A model generated the notes under the pieces. The model was not told where the DNA came from. It was given only the letters and a program-made list of their open reading frames with translations, and did not search any database. A program made the position numbers and the translations under genes. A stretch of 40,915 nt of DNA from an uncultured Bacilli bacterium (GTDB lineage: Bacteria; Bacillota_I; Bacilli_A; RF39; UBA660), in the NCBI GenBank assembly GCA_947629365.1, contig CANRDM010000003.1:1-40915 (forward strand). The letters run 5' to 3'. This document shows, piece by piece, positions 34,132 to 40,915 of the stretch; within the stretch, counting starts at the first letter, position 1; every line of letters begins with the position of its first letter.

Positions 34132-35008
34132 AATTAATTCTCAAGCCAATATCTATTTCTTCTTTTTTTGATAATTCATTATAATTCAATATGGCTTTTA
34201 TAATATATTGCTCTATATATCTTTTATCTCTCTTTAACAAATCTTGAGGCAATACTGATTCAATTTTATCTTTATTAAAGGAAATTTGTTCATTTTGATT
34301 ACCTTTTTTTTGACAAAGTATATCTTCTAGAGAATCAAAATCTAACTGATTATTTTTACTTAATTTTCTAATCTCCATTGCTTGAGAGTGACTTGGAGTA
34401 GCACTTTCATAAATTATTAAAGAATATACCAAAGTTTGCTCCTCTTTACTTAAATACGATAATTCTACTGCCGGTTTCATTCCCATAGTTAAAGTAGTTC
34501 TACTATCATACATTATAGTATTATCTACTAATTCCAATAATTCTGGAATTAGGTACGTCAACCTTATATAATTGTGAATTGTTCTTGATGAATCTTTAGA
34601 ATTTGAAGCCACTTCATCTCTTGACTTGTGGCAACGATTGCCACAAGTCAATTTTCCTTGATGTTTAATTGCATCATATTTCATTTTATAAGCAAAGGCC
34701 TTTTCGGATGGTAAAATTTTTTCTCTATACATATTGGAATCTACCATTAGTATAGTGGCTTCATCATCATTTAAGTCTTTAATATTTACTTCGACATCTT
34801 CCACACCGTTTAATTCTAATGCTAATTTTCGTCTATGACCTGATATTAGTTCATATCTATTATTACTTTTCTTTCTAACTATTAAAGGATTAAGTAATCC
34901 ATTTTCTTTAATACTTTGTGCTAATTCATTTAGAGAATCATTATTTTCTACTTTATATGGGTGATTTTTAAAAGAATCAATACTTGCTAATTTAATAATA
35001 CTATTCAT
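34130..35008 (-). CDS. ParB-like partition protein
   Basis: 292 residues. The N-terminal ParB/Spo0J nuclease-like fold includes the box GHRRKLAL and the preceding LAQSIKENGLLNPLIV. A central helix-turn-helix region (about 130-190) carries an unusual Cys/His patch (LTCGNRCHKSRD). The C-terminus is helical. The ATG at 35008 is supported by AAGGAG 7 bases upstream and follows the XRE stop by 1 base. A ParA is not present nearby, so it may act as a DNA-binding regulator or in a ParA-independent stabilisation role. Confidence 0.85.
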   Translation of the reverse strand: MNSIIKLASIDSFKNHPYKVENNDSLNELAQSIKENGLLNPLIVRKKSNNRYELISGHRRKLALELNGVEDVEVNIKDLNDDEATILMVDSNMYREKILPSEKAFAYKMKYDAIKHQGKLTCGNRCHKSRDEVASNSKDSSRTIHNYIRLTYLIPELLELVDNTIMYDSRTTLTMGMKPAVELSYLSKEEQTLVYSLIIYESATPSHSQAMEIRKLSKNNQLDFDSLEDILCQKKGNQNEQISFNKDKIESVLPQDLLKRDKRYIEQYIIKAILNYNELSKKEEIDIGLRIN

Positions 35009-35009
35009 T

Positions 35010-35486
35010 TCACAACTCCTTATTTTCAATCGAATAATTTAATTTCCATTCTATATATTCTTCATAAGATATGTATCTTTTTTTTCTTTTCAATCTCATT
35101 TTCTCCCATTCATCAAGAAAACCATCTATATTTAAATTATTTTTTCCATACAAATTGAAAATTGGCTCTAATTCTATTTGATAATTTGGAATTAATTCCT
35201 CAAGCCATAATAATGTATAAATAATATCGATATCTTCTTTAAAATCATATTTTTTAATAGCATCAAAACTAACATTTAATATTCTTGATATTTCATTTGT
35301 CCTATCATCTTTTGGATTTCTTATTCCCTTTTCATATCTTGTCATTGTTCTCCTTTTGCATTCTCCTGTTAATCCAAGTTTGTCCGATAATTGATCTTGA
35401 GTCATAAACCTAAATTGTCTAGCAAATGCTATCCTAGACCCCTGTGATAAATCTCTTAACTTAGGTTTAGTATAAATTAATCGCAT
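35010..35486 (-). CDS. XRE-family ICE regulator
   Basis: 158 residues with an XRE HTH at about 15-75 (MTQDQLSDKLG, MTRYEKGIRNP) and a C-terminal helical region (LLWLEELIPNY). GGAGGG precedes the start. It heads the XRE-ParB-Rep unit at the right end of the element, a common place for a maintenance or lysogeny-type regulator. It probably controls this operon. Confidence 0.78.
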   Translation of the reverse strand: MRLIYTKPKLRDLSQGSRIAFARQFRFMTQDQLSDKLGLTGECKRRTMTRYEKGIRNPKDDRTNEISRILNVSFDAIKKYDFKEDIDIIYTLLWLEELIPNYQIELEPIFNLYGKNNLNIDGFLDEWEKMRLKRKKRYISYEEYIEWKLNYSIENKEL

Positions 35487-35521
35487 TTTTTATCCCTCCA
35501 TTTCTTTGTCGCATATAGCAC

Positions 35522-35566
35522 AAAAAAAGACTAAAATATACTATGAAATAAGCAATTATAGTCTTT
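35522..35566 (-). terminator. Terminator near the right ICE boundary
   Basis: Minus strand: AAAGACTATAAT (35566-35555), a 17-base loop, ATTTTAGTCTTT (35537-35526) with one mismatch in 12, then T-rich sequence. It is read downstream of ppdK and upstream of the XRE gene, so it would end the chromosomal transcript. The ICE junction probably lies in or near 35487-35664, but no att repeat was identified. Confidence 0.6.
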
Positions 35567-35664
35567 AATTTATATATAAATATCAATAAATAATGGTTTG
35601 GAATAAATTTTAATTTTTCACAAACTCCCAAATTTCCTTTTAAATACGGGCTTTATCAATATTT

Positions 35665-38307
35665 TTAATTTTTACTCCCGTTTTTGATTGCGGCTTGAGC
35701 AGCAGCAAGTCTTGCAATAGGAACTCTAAATGGTGAACAAGATACATATGTAAGACCTATATTATGGCAGAATTCAACACTTGATGGTTCTCCACCGTGT
35801 TCTCCACAAATACCAAGTTTAATATTTGGTCTAACACTCTTACCTTTTTCTACAGCCATTTTAACAAGTTCTCCAACTCCAGTTTGGTCAAGTTTTGCAA
35901 ATGGATCGATTTCATAAATCTTATTTTGATAATAACTGTCTAGGAATTTAGCAGCATCATCTCTAGAAAAACCAAATGTCATTTGAGTTAAATCATTCGT
36001 TCCAAATGAGAAGAATTCAGCTTCCGTAGCAATCTTATCCGCCGTAATTGCTGCTCTTGGAATTTCAATCATTGTCCCAATATGATATTCCATATCGCTA
36101 TTTTTCTCACTCTTAACTTTTTCGGCTGTTTCAATAACAATATCTTTAACAAATTTTAATTCTTTAACTTCACCAACTAAAGGTATCATAATTTCCGGAA
36201 CAATATCATATCCCTCTTCTTCTTTAACCTCTATAGCAGCTTCCATTAAAGCTCTTGTTTGCATTCTGGCAATTTCTGGATAAGTTACGGCAAGACGGCA
36301 ACCACGGTGTCCCATCATTGGGTTAAATTCGTGTAATTCACTACATTTATTTTTAATCTTTTCAACACTTACACCCATATCTTTAGCAAGTTCACTAATT
36401 TCTTCATCAGTTGTTGGTAAGAATTCGTGTAGAGGTGGATCAAGATAACGAACCGTCATAGGTAGTCCTTTTAATTCTTTATACATTGCCTTAAAGTCAC
36501 CTTTTTGGAATGGAATTAAAGCATCTAAAGCTTTTTCTCTTTCTTCAACTGTATCAGCTAGAATCATTTCTCTTATTTTAGGAATACGATCTGCTTCAAA
36601 GAACATATGCTCTGTTCGGCATAAACCAATACCTTCTGCTCCAAGTTCAACAGCTTTTTTAGTATCTCTCGGATTATCAGCATTAGTTCTTACTTTTAAT
36701 TTACGATATTTATCAGCCCAAGCCATAATACGGCCAAAATCACCTGTAATAGTAGCATCTTTAGTTTCAATATCACCATTATAAACTTTACCAGTATTAC
36801 CATCTAAAGAAATATAATCGCCTTCTTTAAAGGTATGTCCACCAAGGGTAAATGTTTTAGCAGCTTCATCAATTTTAATTGCTCCACATCCCGCTACACA
36901 GCAAGTACCCATACCTCTTGCAACAACAGCAGCGTGACTAGTTCTACCACCACGAACAGTTAAAATACCTTGACTAGCAACCATTCCTTCAATATCTTCA
37001 GGAGTAGTTTCAAGTCTAACTAAAACAACTCTTTCACCCTTACCACCTTTACCTTCTCTTTTAGCATCTTCAGCTGTAAAGACAACTTTACCAGCTGCAG
37101 CACCAGGAGAGGCAGGAAGTCCTTCACCAATAACTTCTGCTTTCTTTAAGGCATCATTATCAAATGTAGGGTGTAATAATTGATCTAAACTTTTAGCTTC
37201 AATTCTTAGAACAGCTTCTTCTTCACTAATCATTCCTTCATCAACTAAATCACAAGCAATTTTTATTGCCGCTGGAGCGGTTCTTTTACCATTTCTTGTT
37301 TGTAAGAAATATAATTTACCATTTTCAATTGTAAATTCCATATCTTGCATATCACGATAATGATCTTCTAGCTTTTGAGCAAGAGTCATAAATTCTTTAT
37401 AACATTCTGGTAAATCAGTTTCAAGTCTTGTAATAGGTTGTGGTGTTCTAACGCCCGCAACTACATCTTCACCTTGAGCATTAATTAAATATTCACCATA
37501 AATACCTTTTTCACCAGTGGCAGGGTTTCTTGTAAATGCTACACCAGTACCTGATGTATCACCCATATTACCAAAGACCATTGCTTGAACATTAACAGCT
37601 GTTCCCCAATCACCTGGAATATCATTCATTCTTCTATAAACTATTGCTCTTGGATTATCCCACGAACGGAATACTGCTTTAACTGCCCCAAGGAGTTGTT
37701 CTTGAACGTCTTGTGGGAATTCTTCCCCATTCATATTATCTTTATAAACTTGTTTAAATCTTTTAACAAGCTCTTTTAAATCTTCTGTAGTAAGTTCATT
37801 ATCATAAGTTACGCCTTTTTCACTTTTTAATTCATCAATAATTTTTTCAAAGTAACTTTTTGGTACTTCCATTACAACATCAGAATACATTTGAATAAAT
37901 CTTCTATATGAGTCATAGGCAAATCTTGGATTATTTGTACTCTTTGCAAAGCCCTCAACTGATACATCATTTAAACCTAAGTTTAAAATAGTATCCATCA
38001 TACCAGGCATACTTGCTCTTGCCCCACTTCTAACAGATACTAGAAGAGGCATAGAGACATCACCGAATTTTTTGCCAACCATTTCCTCTAATTTCTTTAA
38101 TGCATTTTGCATTTCATCAATAATTTCATCACGGATTACTTTACCATTAGCATAGTAATCTGTACAAGCTTCAGTAGTAATCGTAAAACCTTGAGGGATC
38201 GGTAATCCTAAATTAGTCATTTCGGCTAAATTAGCACCTTTTCCACCAAGAAGCTCACGCATATCTTTATTACCTTCGCTAAATAAATAAACATATTTTT
38301 TTGCCAT
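35665..38307 (-). CDS. ppdK: Pyruvate, phosphate dikinase
   Basis: 880 residues, full length. It interconverts pyruvate, ATP and phosphate with PEP, AMP and pyrophosphate. The ATP-grasp domain occupies the N-terminal third; the phosphoryl-carrier His lies in GGRTSHAAVVARG near residue 459; the PEP/pyruvate barrel follows, with ICGEHGGEP near the end. Codon use and G+C are richer than in neighbours, as expected for a highly expressed core gene. AGGAGG precedes the start. In such lineages it is used in glycolysis. Confidence 0.97.
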   Translation of the reverse strand: MAKKYVYLFSEGNKDMRELLGGKGANLAEMTNLGLPIPQGFTITTEACTDYYANGKVIRDEIIDEMQNALKKLEEMVGKKFGDVSMPLLVSVRSGARASMPGMMDTILNLGLNDVSVEGFAKSTNNPRFAYDSYRRFIQMYSDVVMEVPKSYFEKIIDELKSEKGVTYDNELTTEDLKELVKRFKQVYKDNMNGEEFPQDVQEQLLGAVKAVFRSWDNPRAIVYRRMNDIPGDWGTAVNVQAMVFGNMGDTSGTGVAFTRNPATGEKGIYGEYLINAQGEDVVAGVRTPQPITRLETDLPECYKEFMTLAQKLEDHYRDMQDMEFTIENGKLYFLQTRNGKRTAPAAIKIACDLVDEGMISEEEAVLRIEAKSLDQLLHPTFDNDALKKAEVIGEGLPASPGAAAGKVVFTAEDAKREGKGGKGERVVLVRLETTPEDIEGMVASQGILTVRGGRTSHAAVVARGMGTCCVAGCGAIKIDEAAKTFTLGGHTFKEGDYISLDGNTGKVYNGDIETKDATITGDFGRIMAWADKYRKLKVRTNADNPRDTKKAVELGAEGIGLCRTEHMFFEADRIPKIREMILADTVEEREKALDALIPFQKGDFKAMYKELKGLPMTVRYLDPPLHEFLPTTDEEISELAKDMGVSVEKIKNKCSELHEFNPMMGHRGCRLAVTYPEIARMQTRALMEAAIEVKEEEGYDIVPEIMIPLVGEVKELKFVKDIVIETAEKVKSEKNSDMEYHIGTMIEIPRAAITADKIATEAEFFSFGTNDLTQMTFGFSRDDAAKFLDSYYQNKIYEIDPFAKLDQTGVGELVKMAVEKGKSVRPNIKLGICGEHGGEPSSVEFCHNIGLTYVSCSPFRVPIARLAAAQAAIKNGSKN

Positions 38308-38328
38308 TTTATAAGCCTCCTAAAGAAT

Positions 38329-38357
38329 ATTTTATCACAAGGTTTATTTATCACCAA
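38329..38357 (-). promoter_or_regulatory. Promoter of ppdK
   Basis: Minus strand: TTGGTG (38357-38352), a 17-bp spacer, TAAAAT (38334-38329) with a TGa extension, about 22 bp before the start. Confidence 0.6.
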
Positions 38358-38380
38358 AAAATATGTAATATTTTTGACAT

Positions 38381-39274
38381 TTATTGACGTTTTTTATTCG
38401 GATGATACATTAAATAAGCATTCCTTAATCTTTCATTACTTATATGGGTATATATTTCTGTCGTATTTAAATTAACGTGTCCTAATAGTTCTTGAACACT
38501 TTTTAAATCAGCCCCATTATCAAGAAGATGTGTTGCAAAAGAATGTCTTAAAGTATGGGGTGATATTTTATGTTTAACAGATGATTTTTTAATAATTTTG
38601 TCAATAATATATTCAATACTTTCTCTACTTATCTTGCTACCCTTTTGATTAACGAGTAAGTATTCTGTCCCATCTTTTATTAAATTATTTCTAATACTTA
38701 AATATTTATTTAATAATCTTTCACAAGACTCTCCATAATAAACTAATCTTTCTTTACTACCTTTACCCATAATTCTAATTGTTTTATTTTGGTAATCTAT
38801 ATCACTTAGTTTAATACTAGCACATTCACTAACTCTTATTCCAGTTGAATATAATAACTCAAAGATAAACTTTTCTTTAATATCTTCCTCATTATCTTCA
38901 TCTATTCCATCTATAATAGTATCTATTTCAACAATACTCAAATAATTAGGTAATTTTTTAGGTACTTTAGGATTTCTCACTCTTTTATAAATATTACTAC
39001 TAATTAATTTTACTTCTACTAAATAATTATAAAAACTTCTAAGTGTACTTAAAAGTCTCGAAATAGTTTTATTAGTAAATTTTAAATTATCTAAATATTT
39101 TAAATAATTCATCACTTCTTCTTTATTAATATCTAAATAATTTATTTTTTGCATCTTTAAAAAATCTTTATATAAAGATAAATCTCTTGCATAGCTTTCT
39201 TTAGTTAAAGAGCTATAGTTAAGTTCAAATTCAATATATTCTAAAAATTTATTAATTGCCTCTTCTATTTTCAT
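38381..39274 (-). CDS. Tyrosine recombinase XerC/XerD type
   Basis: 297 residues. The N-terminal SAM-like core-binding domain covers about 1-90. The catalytic domain has Arg in TGIRVSE (about 147), the HxLRH motif in SPHTLRHSFA (about 238), GH in LLGHVN and Tyr in TTEIYTHIS (about 273). Size and sequence fit the housekeeping Xer recombinase for chromosome dimer resolution. ICE integrase is less likely because ppdK separates it from the element. The ATG at 39274 has no ribosome site and lies 6 bp after TATAAT, so the message is probably leaderless. A longer frame to 39292 overlaps the -10. Confidence 0.88.
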   Translation of the reverse strand: MKIEEAINKFLEYIEFELNYSSLTKESYARDLSLYKDFLKMQKINYLDINKEEVMNYLKYLDNLKFTNKTISRLLSTLRSFYNYLVEVKLISSNIYKRVRNPKVPKKLPNYLSIVEIDTIIDGIDEDNEEDIKEKFIFELLYSTGIRVSECASIKLSDIDYQNKTIRIMGKGSKERLVYYGESCERLLNKYLSIRNNLIKDGTEYLLVNQKGSKISRESIEYIIDKIIKKSSVKHKISPHTLRHSFATHLLDNGADLKSVQELLGHVNLNTTEIYTHISNERLRNAYLMYHPNKKRQ

Positions 39275-39280
39275 AACTAT

Positions 39281-39286
39281 ATTATA
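39281..39286 (-). promoter_or_regulatory. -10 box giving a leaderless xer message
   Basis: Minus strand TATAAT (39286-39281) ends 6 bases before the ATG at 39274, so transcription should start at or next to the first codon. It sits directly behind the T-tract of the terminator at 39290-39326. No clear -35. Confidence 0.55.
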
Positions 39287-39289
39287 CAA

Positions 39290-39326
39290 CAAAAAAAGAT
39301 AGATGACTAGGCAACATCATCTATCT
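39290..39326 (-). terminator. Intrinsic terminator of the upstream gene
   Basis: Minus strand: AGATAGATGA (39326-39317), 10-base loop, TCATCTATCT (39306-39297), then TTTTTTTGTT. The stem is perfect over 10 bp and contains the last codons of the gene ending at 39307. Confidence 0.9.
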
Positions 39327-39867
39327 TTTCTAATTTTCTTATTTTATTATTTTGGCGTTTATTTACTTCATCAATTATCATAAAATATATACATCTAGCT
39401 TTAGCATAAGGTAATTTATTAATTAAGGCTATAACATCTTTATAATTATTTGTATTTAAAGCAAATTTATATTGTTTTAAGTATTCTTGATACAATTCAT
39501 TATTATCAAGCTTTTCTACTACTTTTTTAAAATAACCATACAATTTATCTTTAAATGATTGTTCTAATTCATCAGTTGTATTAGCAAAATCATTTATGAT
39601 ATCAAACTTTTCTTTGGTTAATGCTTTCAAATTATGTTTTAAATTACTAATAATTTTAAATGTTCCAAATAAATAAAGTGGTTCAACTAAATTATTCTTT
39701 TCAATCAAACTTCTTAATTCTTCTTCCGTATATTTCGAAGTAAAAGAGTCAATTGAGCCAATATCATTAGTGCAATACTCATTAGGAATACTATTAATTT
39801 CAATGACATTATAGTCACCAGGTTTTCTTTCTAATACTAAATTATAAATTATATATTCATTTTTCAT
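39307..39867 (-). CDS. Hypothetical protein
   Basis: 186 residues, cytoplasmic, mostly helical in the C-terminal two thirds, with a beta-rich N-terminus (EYIIYNLVLER). I do not recognise it. The ATG at 39867 follows AAGGGG; a TTG at 39870 is also possible. It has one of the best promoters in the window and a terminator overlapping its 3' end, so it is a single-gene unit in the chromosomal flank. Confidence 0.65.
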   Translation of the reverse strand: MKNEYIIYNLVLERKPGDYNVIEINSIPNEYCTNDIGSIDSFTSKYTEEELRSLIEKNNLVEPLYLFGTFKIISNLKHNLKALTKEKFDIINDFANTTDELEQSFKDKLYGYFKKVVEKLDNNELYQEYLKQYKFALNTNNYKDVIALINKLPYAKARCIYFMIIDEVNKRQNNKIRKLEKIDDVA

Positions 39868-39894
39868 CAATTCATCCCCTTAACAAGGAGATTT

Positions 39895-39924
39895 ATTATA
39901 CCATTTATAAGTAGCTATTGTCAA
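39895..39924 (-). promoter_or_regulatory. Consensus promoter of hypothetical gene
   Basis: Minus strand: TTGACA (39924-39919), an 18-bp spacer, TATAAT (39900-39895) with a TGG extension. Confidence 0.8.
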
Positions 39925-39927
39925 TTA

Positions 39928-40833
39928 CTAACGATTACTTTGCTTATCTTTTACCAAAGATAAGACTTGTACTAACTTTTGCTTTGCACTTATTTCTTCA
40001 TTAAATTCTTTAACTAAATCATTAATATCAGTATCAATAAAACAATAATCATCTAAAGAGATTTTATATTCCCTTATGATATCATTTAATGTTGTATTTT
40101 CATCTATTTTAAAATTAAAGCCATTATAATTAAATCTTACTTCGCCTTTATTAACTCTAGCAATTAAAAATGCATCCATTAATATTTTTAAAAAACTATA
40201 ATTTAAACCAAATTTAAGGAAATGAACTTGATATTGTTGATCATAATGATAATCCGCAATCGATAACTCATAATTACTTACTCTTTGGTCAAATTCTAAG
40301 TGTTTTTTACGAGCATAAGCTACTTTAAAATCATTTTGAGGATAACCATAATGACGTTTTTTATAAGATGCCATTGCTTTTAGTATTTTATCTTCATTTT
40401 TAAAGAAGATAAAATAATCATTTTCTACATCCCACCAAAATTCATTGCCTTTTTCAATTCCTCTTTCAATATTTGCCCGTAAATTACATCTTTCTTGTAA
40501 ATAATATTTATCTTCAATAAGGCCATCAACATATTCTAAAATTTTATCTTTATAAATAATGGGAGCATAAACCTTAAGAGGATTACCATTCTTATCTTGA
40601 TATTTAGAAATAGTAAAAACTTGATAAAAATCACCATTAATAGTCATTCTCCGAAGTGAATGAGGTAAAACCCCACATTCAAATTCAGCTGAACCCATTA
40701 AATTAAAAAATAAAATATCATCTATACCATTAATGTCTTCATCTTTAAGGCTAGCAATATTCTTTTTAAAATAACCACTTTGAACAAGCCAAGGGTTTTT
40801 AGAAACTAAATTATATCTTTCCGAACCATACAT
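39928..40833 (-). CDS. Hypothetical protein with GSAEFE motif
   Basis: 301 residues, cytoplasmic, rich in aromatic residues. Near residues 45-65 it reads FFNLMGSAEFECGVLPHSLR; a G-A-E-F-E-x-G-x-L-P pattern occurs in conserved proteins of unknown function in bacteria and phages, as I recall. The ATG at 40833 follows AGAGGTG; a GTG at 40845 overlaps that site. It has its own promoter. Confidence 0.6.
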   Translation of the reverse strand: MYGSERYNLVSKNPWLVQSGYFKKNIASLKDEDINGIDDILFFNLMGSAEFECGVLPHSLRRMTINGDFYQVFTISKYQDKNGNPLKVYAPIIYKDKILEYVDGLIEDKYYLQERCNLRANIERGIEKGNEFWWDVENDYFIFFKNEDKILKAMASYKKRHYGYPQNDFKVAYARKKHLEFDQRVSNYELSIADYHYDQQYQVHFLKFGLNYSFLKILMDAFLIARVNKGEVRFNYNGFNFKIDENTTLNDIIREYKISLDDYCFIDTDINDLVKEFNEEISAKQKLVQVLSLVKDKQSNR

Positions 40834-40861
40834 TAATAAATACACCTCTTTTTTTGCTCAT

Positions 40862-40890
40862 ATTCTAACACTAGCAATTATAAAAATCAA
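40862..40890 (-). promoter_or_regulatory. Promoter of the last gene
   Basis: Minus strand: TTGATT (40890-40885), a 17-bp spacer, TAGAAT (40867-40862). Nothing else is seen between here and the right edge. Confidence 0.65.
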
Positions 40891-40915
40891 TTAAATTATT
40901 TAAAAAAAGTAAACC

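Noticed and set aside
38381-39274. ICE integrase
   Set aside because: The protein resembles housekeeping XerC/XerD, has a leaderless own promoter, and ppdK lies between it and the element. Not fully excluded.
1-40915. Mycoplasma-type code (TGA as Trp)
   Set aside because: Several clear genes end at TGA and Trp codons are TGG.

Overview
The window reads as low-GC (about a quarter G+C) Bacillota or Mycoplasmatota DNA using the standard genetic code: several genes stop at TGA and Trp is TGG. Sortase-type surface proteins, AGGAGG ribosome sites, TTGACA/TATAAT promoters and a pyruvate phosphate dikinase fit a gut Bacilli lineage such as the uncultured RF39-like or Erysipelotrichales-like groups. 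That placement is inference.

About 35.5 kb is an integrative conjugative element (ICE) and about 5.3 kb is chromosomal flank. From the left, all on the minus strand: a relaxase operon (RHH, HTH, RHH, relaxase; 103-2443); an oriT-like repeat region (2444-2770); a type IV secretion operon (pilin-like, VirB6-like, PrgI/TcpE-like, VirB4, small protein, M23 hydrolase; 2771-8355); an accessory operon with a thioester/Cna-B adhesin, its sortase, a resolvase-like protein, an SSB and two unknown proteins (8457-15172); a lipoprotein, a 30-residue ORF and a sigma-region-4-like protein (15206-16582); and a cargo set of Gfo/Idh/MocA oxidoreductase, Nudix hydrolase and LysR regulator (16807-20183).

The most unusual part is 20261-24480. 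A double-HTH repressor-like gene is divergent from a plus-strand operon of a small membrane protein, a winged-HTH protein, a second membrane protein, an ExoIII/APE-type endonuclease with every catalytic residue, and a 681-residue group-II-intron-type reverse transcriptase. The RT starts 2 bp after the nuclease stop. It has an intact FADD centre and a maturase X region, a decayed HNH nuclease and an extra C-terminal domain. No group II intron RNA can fit: the next gene lies 4 bp past the RT stop. An APE-like endonuclease coupled to an RT with a Cys-rich tail is the layout of LINE retrotransposons, here as a stand-alone bacterial operon. I consider it the best candidate for an undescribed system, possibly defence, retro-element or DNA repair.

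Next comes a probable restriction-type defence operon (PLD/SNF2 helicase, Eco57I-type adenine methyltransferase, two small unknown proteins; 24485-31745), a PIN-domain protein with a small acidic partner (31837-33108), and the ICE replication and maintenance genes (DUF6017-like initiator, ParB, XRE; 33334-35486). The window ends with ppdK, a XerC/XerD-type recombinase and two unknown genes (35665-40833). No VirD4 coupling protein and no obvious ICE integrase are present, so the element probably continues past the left edge.
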